Assembly (NCBI GenBank): GCA_948543815.1
Contig: CAOVHW010000007.1
Location: 1 to 53,273 of the forward strand
Source of the DNA: an uncultured Eubacteriales bacterium
GTDB lineage: Bacteria > Bacillota > Clostridia > Lachnospirales > CAMVHY01
Reading direction: 5' to 3'
DNA length: 53,273 nucleotides
The notes below the pieces were generated by a model. That model worked only from the letters and a program-made list of their open reading frames with translations. It ran no database searches and had not been told where the DNA came from. Positions 25,979 to 34,195 of this stretch are shown here, one piece after another (within the stretch, counting starts at the first letter, position 1; every line of letters starts with the position of its first letter). Both the position numbers and the translations under genes were made by a program.

Positions 25979-26556
25979 GCTCTATCACACTTCTCAAAAA
26001 TTTTTGTAATTATAATTGCGGTAATTGTTGAAATGAAAGTTGCAAAAAGTCCCGGGCCAATTATTTCTGAAGGATTCATTGAGTTATATTGCGCGCGGTA
26101 TGCAATTATATTTATTGAAACGATTTGTAACGACGACATATTTATTATCATAAACATACACATCTCACGACTTGCTATATCTTTTTGTAGATTAATTTTT
26201 TGTAGCTCTTCCATTGCTTTTAAACCCGCAGGTGTTGCCGCCCAACTTAATCCAAGCATATTCGCAATAATATTTGTACAAATATATTGCATCGCTTTAG
26301 ATTTTTCAGGTAGTCGTGGAAATAAAAATTTTAATAGCGGCATCATTTTTTTTGCTAGTGAATTAATAAGCCCAGATTTTTCTGCTATACTAATTAATCC
26401 TGTCCACATTGCTAAAATTCCAAGCATTGTCAAACAAATATTTACAGCCTCACGCGAAGAATTTATTGCTGCATTTGTAATACTTGACAAATTTCCACTA
26501 AAAACTGAAAATAAAATACCGATTAAAATCATCGAGCCCCAAAGGTAATTTAACAT
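25975..26556 (-). CDS. spmA: Spore maturation protein A
   Basis: 193 residues with about four membrane helices. The segments AINSSREAVNICLTMLGILAMW and NIIANMLGLSWAATPAGLKAM are diagnostic of SpmA. It is first in the spmAB operon and divergent from the large SLH protein, with repeat copy B in between. AGGTTTAAATTATG is a mediocre ribosome site. Confidence 0.94.
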   Translation of the reverse strand: MLNYLWGSMILIGILFSVFSGNLSSITNAAINSSREAVNICLTMLGILAMWTGLISIAEKSGLINSLAKKMMPLLKFLFPRLPEKSKAMQYICTNIIANMLGLSWAATPAGLKAMEELQKINLQKDIASREMCMFMIINMSSLQIVSINIIAYRAQYNSMNPSEIIGPGLFATFISTITAIIITKIFEKCDRA

Positions 26557-26617
26557 AATTTAAACCTCCACAAAAAAATATATGCTGGTCCGATGAAAAT
26601 TATTTTTTGATAAAAAA

Positions 26618-26758
26618 TTTAAAGACCTTGCTTTTCTTGAAAGGAAAGTAAATAAAAGAACTTTGGCAAAAAAATCTTTGTGCGTTTGCACAAAGATTTT
26701 TTATAAAGTTTCTTTTGGATTTTCTTTTTTTTGAAAAGAAAAAGTAAAGGTCTTTAAA
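26618..26758. repeat. Three-hairpin repeat, copy B (complete)
   Basis: The best-bounded copy, 141 bases. Perfect 12-base outer inverted arms are TTTAAAGACCTT (26618-26629) and AAGGTCTTTAAA (26747-26758). Inside are three hairpins in a row: CTTTTC..GGAAAG, the core ATCTTTGTGC-GTTT-GCACAAAGAT, and TTTTCTTTT..AAAAGAAAA. The 371-base gap 26557-26927 holds only this element and a promoter. Because both flanking genes point away from it, its job here cannot be to terminate them. Confidence 0.85.
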
Positions 26759-26868
26759 TCTTTTTCACCAAAAATTACATATCATAAAAGAATTGAAAAA
26801 AGAGAATATTAATGTGAATGGAAAGAAAACTTTTGAATTCAAAATTTTTCTGTCGAAAATAAAAAAAC

Positions 26869-26897
26869 TTGACATAAAAATTTATTTATAGTAACAT
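26869..26897 (+). promoter_or_regulatory. Promoter of the large SLH protein
   Basis: Consensus TTGACA (26869-26874), a 17-base spacer and TAACAT (26892-26897), 30 bases before the ATG. Confidence 0.7.
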
Positions 26898-26927
26898 ATT
26901 TGAAACAATTTTAAAGGAGTGATGATT

Positions 26928-29900
26928 ATGCAAAAGAAATTTTTTGCAATAACAATGGCATCAATTATGTCTTTAAACGTTTTTCCTGTAAACATTTTCA
27001 AAAAAACAACTCACGCCGCAAGTTTCGTCTCAAACGTCAGCAAGATTGAAAATCCGGTTCCGGGCGGTGACAATGATAATTGGTCAGGAAATTATATTTA
27101 TTTTGGTCATTATCCGCAGAGTTCAGCGTCATCGAGGGACCCAATTCGTTGGCGAGTACTTGATAACAACAATGTAGCTTGGAAAGGTTCAACGCCAACG
27201 GATAATGGATTTGCATATAACATTGGTGAAGCAATAGATGAAAGTGACACAACTAAAGGCGGTCGACAAAACGCACCGGTTGGCGGCAACGGAATGTTGC
27301 TTTATTCCGATAAAGCACTAGACGCGAAACAATATCATCCAACGCATGAAAGTGGCAATGAACTAAATGAACTATGTTGGGGAGGAAATGGCGGAGGAAG
27401 TGGGAAAGGCTGCACATTGTGGGCATGGTTGAATGGCTACGGAAATGGAAGCGTATGGGGCGGAGCTAGCGTTCCCGATTCACCATTTTTGACAAATGCT
27501 TTTAGCGGCGCCGAACAAAATGTCATAATGCTAACGAAAGTTTACAGCGAAGATTTAAAGTCGAGCATGGGCTTAGCAAGTTCAAAAAGAACATCTTTAA
27601 CTCAAGATAAAATTTTTGTACCATCGTATAATGAAATGTTAAACACATCGTATGGATTTACAAGTACAATTAGCTCTTCAAATACTCGCTCTTTTAATTT
27701 TTCAAACTATTCAAATAATTTAAAAGAAGATGATGATTCTTGGCTTCGTTCGTCCGGTGTTAACACTTATTACGCTGTCGCCGCTAGTTTGACTTCCAGC
27801 GGTTACGTCCGTGACTACACCAACATCATCCGACAAACACTTGTTGTTTGCCCTGCTTTCAATTTAAATCCGACATCGGTGATCTTTGCATCTGAAGCCG
27901 CTGAAAGCGGCGCTGGCGGAAAAAGTTCAGCAGTAAGTTCGGTGCCGGCAAGATTTTTATTGCCAACAGGCAAAGGAAATGATTATAAACTGACGTTAAA
28001 AGATACTAGCAGAAGTTTTAATGCAAGTAAAATTGCACAAAATGGCAACCAAGTTACAATTTCGTACAATGGTGCAAAAACAGGAAGCAACGAATATATT
28101 TCGTGCTTGATATTGGATAACAATGATAAATCAAATATTATATATTACGGTAAACTGAAACAAGCAAGTTCTGCGAGTGGGACTGCAACATTAGATATGC
28201 CAAAAGAACTTGCATATGGTGAATATACAATTGAAATATTTAATGAGCAATATAATGGTACTTGTAAAACTGATTTTGCTAGTGATTTCAGTGAATTTAC
28301 TGCAATTGTCAAGTATATTCCAACTGTAACGGCACCAACAGCAAAAACTTTGACATATAATAAAAATGCACAAGAACTTGTAACTGCCGGAAGCACAACC
28401 GGCGGAACTTTGCAATATAAATTAGACAATGGATCATGGAAAACAACTATTCCAACAGCAACAAATGCAGGAAATTATACAGTTTATTACAAAGTTGTCG
28501 GCAATGATGAATATCTTGATGTAGCGGAAAAAAGTGTTAGCATTACGATTGCAAAAGCAACGCCAAGTGTTACAGCGCCAACTGCGAAACAAAATCTTGT
28601 TTACAATAGTGAACAACAAGCACTTGTAAATGCGGGAAGTACAACAGGTGGAACAATGCAATATAAAGTAGGAAGTGGAACATATTCAACGAACATTCCA
28701 ACAGAAATAAATGCTGGAACGCATACAGTTTATTACAAAGTTGTTGGTACCAGCAATTACAGTGATGTAGCAGAAAAAAGTTTTAATGTTACGATTGCGA
28801 AAGCGACACCAAATGTAAACGCACCAACTGCAAAAGAAAATCTTGTTTACGATACTGAACAACATGAACTTGTAAATGCTGGCAGTACAGATGCTGGAAC
28901 GCTTCAATACAAAGAAGGAAGCGGTACGTATTCGACAAATATTCCAACAGGAACTGATGCAGGAAATTATGACGTTTACTATAAAGTTGAAGGAAATAAT
29001 AATTACAATGATGTTGCAGAAGATAAATTAAATGTGACAATAGCAAAAGCTGATCCAATAATAACAGCGCCAACGGCAAAAGATTTGACATATAATGGTG
29101 ATCCACAAAAACTTGTTGAAGCAGGAAGTACAACTGGTGGAACATTGGAATATAGTTTGGACAATAAAAGTTATTCAACAAAGATTCCAACGGGAATGAT
29201 TGCAGATACTTACACAGTTTATTATCGAGTTGTTGGCGATGATAATTACAATAGTATAAGTGAAGAAAGTTTGAAAGTGACTATAATTATTAACAAACTA
29301 ATTCCTGATACCCCACCTGCTCCACAAGAAAAAAGTAAATCAAGATACAGCATAACATTAAAACCACTTGAACCAAATGAAAACGGAGCTATCCCACAAT
29401 ATAAAAAAGATGAAGATAATTGGCAAGAAAGCAATGTTTTCAAAAATTTGATACCAAATAAAGAATATACTTTTTATACGAGATATGCTGCAACAGAAGA
29501 TGGAAATTTTGCACCATCATTACCGAGTGAACCGACAAAAATAAGAACGTTGAAAAAAAGCAGTCAAGAAACTGAAGAAAAAATCGAATATAATGGAAGT
29601 TCAAACATAAATAGTGGAGACAATAACGGAAATTCAAATACAAGCAATGTAGAAATTTCTAACGGCGAAACCAAAAAAGTTGAATATGAAGGAGGAACGG
29701 CAAACGTTACCGTAAATAAAAACGGTGATGTTTTTGAAATTACAGTAAAAGACGAAAATGGAAGAGAATTGAATATCGACGGTAAAATAAATTTGGCTTT
29801 GCCGTGCGATGATTTAAAACCGGGAACAATTTTGGTTCAAGTAAATCCAGATGGCTCAACCGAAGTTATAACTGATTATGTTATAAAAGATGGTAAAATT

Positions 29901-30800
29901 TATTTGACGGTGGATGGCTCGACAGAAATCAAAATTATTGATAACAGTAAAGTTGTAGAAATTTCTGATGGAGAAACTAAAAAAGTTGAATATGAAGGAG
30001 GAACGGCAAACGTTACCGTAAATAAAAACGGTGATGTTTTTGAAATTACAGTAAAAGACGAAAATGGAAGAGAATTGAATATCGACGGTAAAATAAATTT
30101 GACTTTGCCGTGCGATGATTTAAAACCGGGAGCAATTTTGGTTCAAGTAAATCCAGATGGCTCAACCGAGGTTATACGTAAATCTGTTGCAAAGAATGGT
30201 AAAGTTTATTTACAGATAGATAGTTCGGGAAAGTTTAAAATTATTGATAACAGCAAAATTTTTTTAGATGTAAGTCAAAATCATTGGGCATATGATGCAG
30301 TAACTTTTGTAAGCGCACATGAATTATTTACAGGAACTGCACCAAATATTTTTGAACCTGAAACACCAATGAATCGCGCAATGATGATACAAGTTTTGCA
30401 TAACCTTGAAGATAATCCAAAGCAAGCTTTTGAAAAAATTTTCAGTGATGTTAATATTGATGATTGGTTTGCTGAAGCTGTTACATGGGGAGCGACTCAC
30501 CGTGGAACAATTATTGGCTATGATGGCGGAAGATTTGGACCGAATGACAATATTAATCGCGAACAATTAGCAACTATTCTTTACAGATATTTTGGTGAGA
30601 ATGAGATTGTTGATACAGATTTAAACTTTGTTGATGCAGATCAAATTAGTGCTTATTCTTTGAAAGCTTTACGCTGGGCTGTTGCAAATAAAATTGTTCA
30701 AGGGAAAGGAAATGATATCCTTGATCCAAAAGGTTTAGCTACTCGTGCTGAAGTCGCTCAAATGTTTCAAAATCTTATGTTGAATTTGTTTTGCATGTAA
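26928..30800 (+). CDS. Large surface protein: DUF6273-like, MBG-like repeats, duplicated domain, SLH anchor
   Basis: The ATG at 26928 follows AAAGGAG by eight bases. It has 1,290 residues. A signal peptide ends near residue 32. Residues 50-320 read as a DUF6273-like domain (YIYFGHYPQSS, PIRWRVL, LLYSDKALD, TLWAWLNG). Four repeats of about 82 residues follow between 464 and 790, each with APTAK, LV.AGST.GGT and AGT.TVYYKVVG, as in MBG/YDG-type surface repeats. A fibronectin-like stretch spans 795-880. Two nearly identical copies of a roughly 100-residue domain lie at 908-1110, then three SLH repeats from 1113 to the end. It should be anchored to pyruvylated polymer, fitting the CsaB gene upstream. 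It has its own promoter. Confidence 0.92.
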   Translation: MQKKFFAITMASIMSLNVFPVNIFKKTTHAASFVSNVSKIENPVPGGDNDNWSGNYIYFGHYPQSSASSRDPIRWRVLDNNNVAWKGSTPTDNGFAYNIGEAIDESDTTKGGRQNAPVGGNGMLLYSDKALDAKQYHPTHESGNELNELCWGGNGGGSGKGCTLWAWLNGYGNGSVWGGASVPDSPFLTNAFSGAEQNVIMLTKVYSEDLKSSMGLASSKRTSLTQDKIFVPSYNEMLNTSYGFTSTISSSNTRSFNFSNYSNNLKEDDDSWLRSSGVNTYYAVAASLTSSGYVRDYTNIIRQTLVVCPAFNLNPTSVIFASEAAESGAGGKSSAVSSVPARFLLPTGKGNDYKLTLKDTSRSFNASKIAQNGNQVTISYNGAKTGSNEYISCLILDNNDKSNIIYYGKLKQASSASGTATLDMPKELAYGEYTIEIFNEQYNGTCKTDFASDFSEFTAIVKYIPTVTAPTAKTLTYNKNAQELVTAGSTTGGTLQYKLDNGSWKTTIPTATNAGNYTVYYKVVGNDEYLDVAEKSVSITIAKATPSVTAPTAKQNLVYNSEQQALVNAGSTTGGTMQYKVGSGTYSTNIPTEINAGTHTVYYKVVGTSNYSDVAEKSFNVTIAKATPNVNAPTAKENLVYDTEQHELVNAGSTDAGTLQYKEGSGTYSTNIPTGTDAGNYDVYYKVEGNNNYNDVAEDKLNVTIAKADPIITAPTAKDLTYNGDPQKLVEAGSTTGGTLEYSLDNKSYSTKIPTGMIADTYTVYYRVVGDDNYNSISEESLKVTIIINKLIPDTPPAPQEKSKSRYSITLKPLEPNENGAIPQYKKDEDNWQESNVFKNLIPNKEYTFYTRYAATEDGNFAPSLPSEPTKIRTLKKSSQETEEKIEYNGSSNINSGDNNGNSNTSNVEISNGETKKVEYEGGTANVTVNKNGDVFEITVKDENGRELNIDGKINLALPCDDLKPGTILVQVNPDGSTEVITDYVIKDGKIYLTVDGSTEIKIIDNSKVVEISDGETKKVEYEGGTANVTVNKNGDVFEITVKDENGRELNIDGKINLTLPCDDLKPGAILVQVNPDGSTEVIRKSVAKNGKVYLQIDSSGKFKIIDNSKIFLDVSQNHWAYDAVTFVSAHELFTGTAPNIFEPETPMNRAMMIQVLHNLEDNPKQAFEKIFSDVNIDDWFAEAVTWGATHRGTIIGYDGGRFGPNDNINREQLATILYRYFGENEIVDTDLNFVDADQISAYSLKALRWAVANKIVQGKGNDILDPKGLATRAEVAQMFQNLMLNLFCM
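29651..29870 (+). repeat. Intragenic 220-base direct repeat, unit 1
   Basis: Matches unit 2 at an offset of exactly 306 bases with only a few substitutions, mostly near the start. It encodes the first copy of the duplicated domain in the surface protein. Confidence 0.92.
29957..30176 (+). repeat. Intragenic 220-base direct repeat, unit 2
   Basis: Second copy of the unit at 29651-29870. The near-identity at silent positions indicates a recent duplication or conversion. The 306-base period is in frame, so copy number can change without breaking the gene. Confidence 0.92.
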
Positions 30801-30810
30801 AAAATCAAAA

Positions 30811-30932
30811 CCATTCTTTTTTTATAAAAAAATCAAAAAAACTTTATAAAAAATCTTTGTGTGAAATCACACAAAGATTTTTTTGTTAAAGTTCTTTTGT
30901 TACTTTTCTTTCAAGAAAAGTAAGGTTTTAAG
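30811..30932. repeat. Three-hairpin repeat, copy C
   Basis: Core ATCTTTGTGTGA..TCACACAAAGAT lies at about 30852-30878, and the right hairpin TTACTTTTCTT/AAGAAAAGTAA is perfect over 11 pairs (30900-30923). The left hairpin is degenerate. The sequence GTTAAAGTTCTTTT between them is shared with copy A. The right arm contains the stop and last codons of the prepilin gene on the minus strand. The element lies between convergent genes and its core can terminate both. Confidence 0.82.
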
Positions 30933-31399
30933 AAAACAATTTTATTTTTCAAATACAAAATGAAATCAGTTTCAGGAAAATCTTCAATAATTATTTTTAT
31001 GTACAAAAGTTTTTTGATTTCATTGTAATTTATTTTGATATCGGAAATATTTTGTGATAACTCATTGTTGAAAGCCGTTCCGTTATCAGAAGTACCGCCG
31101 AATTTTATTGTTTTGTCTTTAAATTCAAAAGTATGATTTGGATTGTCACCAATGTAAGTTGCAATCGATTTCATTGTAAAATTTTTATCAGTTTCTATTG
31201 TCAATTTGTCACAACAATTTATTTGTTGCTCAAGAAAATATTGAGCGAGACGAATATTTTCAAGTTTGTCAAAATTTTTTACCAATATTTGATTTGAATT
31301 TGCCAAATTAAAAAGCATAGCGTATGCACTCAGCAAAATCAATGAAAATAATCCGAGCGAAATTGTCATTTCAAGTAAAACATATCCATTTTTTTTCAT
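30911..31399 (-). CDS. Prepilin-like protein, second of two
   Basis: 162 residues. The N-terminus KKNGYVLLEMTISLGLF is a type IV prepilin signal: short basic leader, Gly before the cleavage site, Glu at mature position 5 and a long hydrophobic helix. The rest is a beta-rich globular domain, PilW/minor-pseudopilin in style. It overlaps the preceding pilin by four bases. The last six or seven codons lie in a repeat arm. Confidence 0.85.
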   Translation of the reverse strand: MKKNGYVLLEMTISLGLFSLILLSAYAMLFNLANSNQILVKNFDKLENIRLAQYFLEQQINCCDKLTIETDKNFTMKSIATYIGDNPNHTFEFKDKTIKFGGTSDNGTAFNNELSQNISDIKINYNEIKKLLYIKIIIEDFPETDFILYLKNKIVFLKPYFS

Positions 31400-31782
31400 G
31401 ATTTTTTTACATATAATTTTTCGTCATCGCTCAAATTATCATACAAATTTTTGATTGCATCATCGCAGCCAGAAATATTAATTTTTATAATTTGGTTTTC
31501 TAAAATCCAAACAGCTTTGTCAACTTGTGGTAAGAATTTATTTTTCAAGTATCCACTTTCGGCAAGTTTATTTATAATTTCCGTAGCTGTATCATTTAAA
31601 ATAATTCCAGTTTCACTTTCGTATAATGCTTTTGCGTTTTCAATTATTCGTGCGGATTGTATATCAGCTTTCAATCTTGCTTTTGACGATGTATTCAAAA
31701 AATTTGGTACAGCTATCGCTCCTAAAATTGTCATAATCGCCAAAACAATTATTAATTCAATTAATGTAAAACCATTTTTCAT
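31396..31782 (-). CDS. Type IV pilin / pseudopilin
   Basis: 128 residues starting MKNGFTLIELIIVLAIMTI, a textbook prepilin peptidase substrate with cleavage at G-F and Glu5. The following sequence PNFLNTSSKARLKADI is like PilA/ComGC/GspG. It sits two bases after the ATPase gene, with its ribosome site inside that gene's end. Confidence 0.93.
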   Translation of the reverse strand: MKNGFTLIELIIVLAIMTILGAIAVPNFLNTSSKARLKADIQSARIIENAKALYESETGIILNDTATEIINKLAESGYLKNKFLPQVDKAVWILENQIIKINISGCDDAIKNLYDNLSDDEKLYVKKS

Positions 31783-31784
31783 TT

Positions 31785-32948
31785 TTATTCCTCCAAAATT
31801 ATTTTTTTATAAATTTCATTTATTGATGTATTTCCAAGCAAAACATTCTTGATTGCATTATCTTTAAGTGTTGAGAAATTTTTTTCATGTAAGTATGATT
31901 TGAAATCTGTATTTTTATTTTCAATTAATTTACACATTTTTTCATCAACTAAAAAATATTCGTATAAAGCAAGCCTTCCTTTATAGCCAATATTATTACA
32001 AAGTTCACAGCCGTGACTTTCATAAACAATTGTATCGGTTGGCAAATTTAAAACTTTTGCATCAGCTTCATTTATTTTTACACTTTGCTTACAATTTGGA
32101 CAAAGTCGGCGAACCAAACGTTGAGATATTACACCTTTTAATGCTGCTGAAATCATAAAATCTTCTACGCCCATATCTTTTAATCTTGCTATCGAACCAA
32201 TTGCATTATTCGTATGTAATGTTGTCAAAACCAAATGACCAGTAATTGCGCTACGCATTGCAATACTTGCCGTAATTGAGTCGCGAATTTCACCAATCAT
32301 TATAATATCAGGATCTTGACGTAAAATCGCACGAAGCGATTGTGGAAAATCAAAATTTATTTTTGGATTGATATTGACTTGATTTATTCCGCAAATGATA
32401 TTTTCGACAGGGTCTTCAACGGTTACGATATTAACTTCATCAGTGTTTAATGTTTTGATAAAACTGTTAAGCGTTGTTGTTTTTCCGCCGCCAGTTGGTC
32501 CAGTAATAATTATCAAACCGTATGGATTTTTAAATAATTTTTCAATTTGCGGTAAATCTTCTTCAAAAAATCCAAGATTATTTTTATTTAAGTCATCGTT
32601 ATCGACATAAATTAATCTGATGACAGCTTTTTCACCGTTAATTGTTGGAATAGTGCTGACGCGAAAACTTATTTGTTCATTAAATTGAAAGTTTCCATCT
32701 TGTGAAAGTCTTTTCTCGGAAATATCCATTTTACAAATAATTTTTAATCTCGAAATTAATGGCTCAAGAATTTTTGGATTTAGTTTGTAAATTGTATGCA
32801 TACAGCCGTCAATTCGATATCGAATGCGAATAAATTTTTCAAATGGTTCGATATGGATATCGCCGGCATTTTTTTTGATTCCATCATTAATAATTGTGTC
32901 AAGAATTTTTATTACTGATTCATTCTCAAAGTCAAAAATGTTTTCCAT
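31785..32948 (-). CDS. Type II secretion / type IV pilus assembly ATPase (GspE/PilB)
   Basis: I start at the ATG at 32948, because AGGTGA lies just upstream and an earlier in-frame codon falls within it. It has 387 residues. Motifs are HIEPFEKFIRIRYRIDG, Walker A GPTGGGKTTT, the Asp box VEDPVE, Walker B IMIGEIRDSITA, the His box TLHTNNA and two zinc CxxC pairs (CPNC, CELC). The N-terminal N1 domain of long GspE/PilB is absent, as in the short ComGA-type. No gspF/pilC, prepilin peptidase or secretin is in the window. Confidence 0.93.
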   Translation of the reverse strand: MENIFDFENESVIKILDTIINDGIKKNAGDIHIEPFEKFIRIRYRIDGCMHTIYKLNPKILEPLISRLKIICKMDISEKRLSQDGNFQFNEQISFRVSTIPTINGEKAVIRLIYVDNDDLNKNNLGFFEEDLPQIEKLFKNPYGLIIITGPTGGGKTTTLNSFIKTLNTDEVNIVTVEDPVENIICGINQVNINPKINFDFPQSLRAILRQDPDIIMIGEIRDSITASIAMRSAITGHLVLTTLHTNNAIGSIARLKDMGVEDFMISAALKGVISQRLVRRLCPNCKQSVKINEADAKVLNLPTDTIVYESHGCELCNNIGYKGRLALYEYFLVDEKMCKLIENKNTDFKSYLHEKNFSTLKDNAIKNVLLGNTSINEIYKKIILEE

Positions 32949-33025
32949 GATAATCACCTATTTTTAAAATTATTATAGCATTATTTTTAATACGAATGAG
33001 TAAAATTAATCATGGAAGTGAGAAT

Positions 33026-34168
33026 ATGATTTATATCGTTCGCTATGAGAACAAAATTTTATGTTTCTATCATGATGGGAAAAATATTATGCTCAAGCAT
33101 AATAATACTGCTTCGGTTATTTTTAATGATGCACGCCGTGATTACTCAATAAATATTTCTAGCGGCCAGTTAAATTTATTTTGCCAAAATAATTTCGGTA
33201 ACATATTTTTATGTACGTACAAAAATAATAATTGGCAACGTAAAATTATCTTGCAAAATCAATTTAATTATCCACTTAGAATTTATCCGCTTATCGATAA
33301 AAATAATTTTTCATTGCTCTACAATATGCCGGCTAACCAAAATAATTTTTATCTCGTAATAAATAAATTGCAGGAAAATCGTTGGCAGCCATCAATAAAA
33401 ATTGATGAATTATATGGCTTGCAAAATTTTTGCGCGCAACGAATTTCTGACAATCATCTTTTAATTTTTTATATGACTAAGACTGATGCAATAAATTTAG
33501 GTTATCGTGAAATAACTTCGACGCGCCAAAGTGATTTTCATCTCATACATTCTACTTATTACAAAATAACGGACACTGCATTTTTGACGACAAATGATTC
33601 CATACATATTTTGTACACGGTAAAAAATATGTTTACGAAGCAAATTGTTTATTGCAAAAAGCAAGCACATTTATCTAAGCCAATGGTTTTGTTTGAAAAT
33701 CCGAACATAACAAATAATTTGCTTTTTATCGTAAAAAATGAGTTATATGCACTGTGGACGGTCAACGAAAAAATATATATTGCAGTTTCAAAAGACAATG
33801 GGTTTACTTTTCATAATCCAATTGTTAGTGGTGAATCTTTTGCCAATATTCAAAAAGCTGTTTATTTAAGTGATGAGCCAATGCACGAGGAAAATTTTTT
33901 TTACCGTGAAATTTATGTCGATAAAAATAATCCATGGCAAATAAAATTAGACATACAAAAAAATTTTGCACAGATAAATAATTTACCAAAACCGCCTAAA
34001 ACTTCTAATGAAATTATAAATAAATTAAAAAATCAATTAGAAATGAAAGAGCGTCAATTAACTGAAAAAAATAATCAAATTTTAAATTTGACTAATCTGT
34101 TGAAAAATAAAAATGATGAAATAATTTCATTATGCAGTGAAAAAAAGTCTAAAAAAATAAATCCATAA
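33026..34168 (+). CDS. Unknown propeller-like protein with C-terminal coiled coil
   Basis: I place the start at the ATG at 33026, with GGAAGTGAG upstream; an in-frame ATG at 32996 is possible. It has 380 residues. Residues 1-310 show repeated beta blades of about 45-50 residues, each with a hydrophobic strand pair and aromatic closures (for example YIVRYENKILCFYHDGK, LYALWTVNEKIYIAVSKDNG with an Asp-box-like SxDxGxTF). Residues 325-370 form a Lys/Glu/Asn coiled coil. There is no signal peptide. No enzyme motif is visible, so a binding scaffold is the cautious reading. Confidence 0.7.
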   Translation: MIYIVRYENKILCFYHDGKNIMLKHNNTASVIFNDARRDYSINISSGQLNLFCQNNFGNIFLCTYKNNNWQRKIILQNQFNYPLRIYPLIDKNNFSLLYNMPANQNNFYLVINKLQENRWQPSIKIDELYGLQNFCAQRISDNHLLIFYMTKTDAINLGYREITSTRQSDFHLIHSTYYKITDTAFLTTNDSIHILYTVKNMFTKQIVYCKKQAHLSKPMVLFENPNITNNLLFIVKNELYALWTVNEKIYIAVSKDNGFTFHNPIVSGESFANIQKAVYLSDEPMHEENFFYREIYVDKNNPWQIKLDIQKNFAQINNLPKPPKTSNEIINKLKNQLEMKERQLTEKNNQILNLTNLLKNKNDEIISLCSEKKSKKINP

Positions 34169-34170
34169 AA

Positions 34171-34195
34171 AAAAATTCGCTCGCGCGAATTTATT
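34171..34195. terminator. Bidirectional terminator between the propeller-like gene and glgD
   Basis: AAATTCGC, loop TCGC, GCGAATTT (34173-34192), with an A run before it. It lies between two convergent stop codons 25 bases apart. Confidence 0.7.

Noticed and set aside
26033..26548. 171-codon plus-strand frame opposite spmA
   Set aside because: Full overlap with spmA, whose protein matches its family throughout; no start signals.
28145..29190. Several overlapping minus-strand frames opposite the surface-protein repeats
   Set aside because: They recur with the MBG-like repeat period and are shadows of the repeats.
30811..30932. CRISPR repeat
   Set aside because: The four similar elements are kilobases apart, with no regular spacers and no cas genes.
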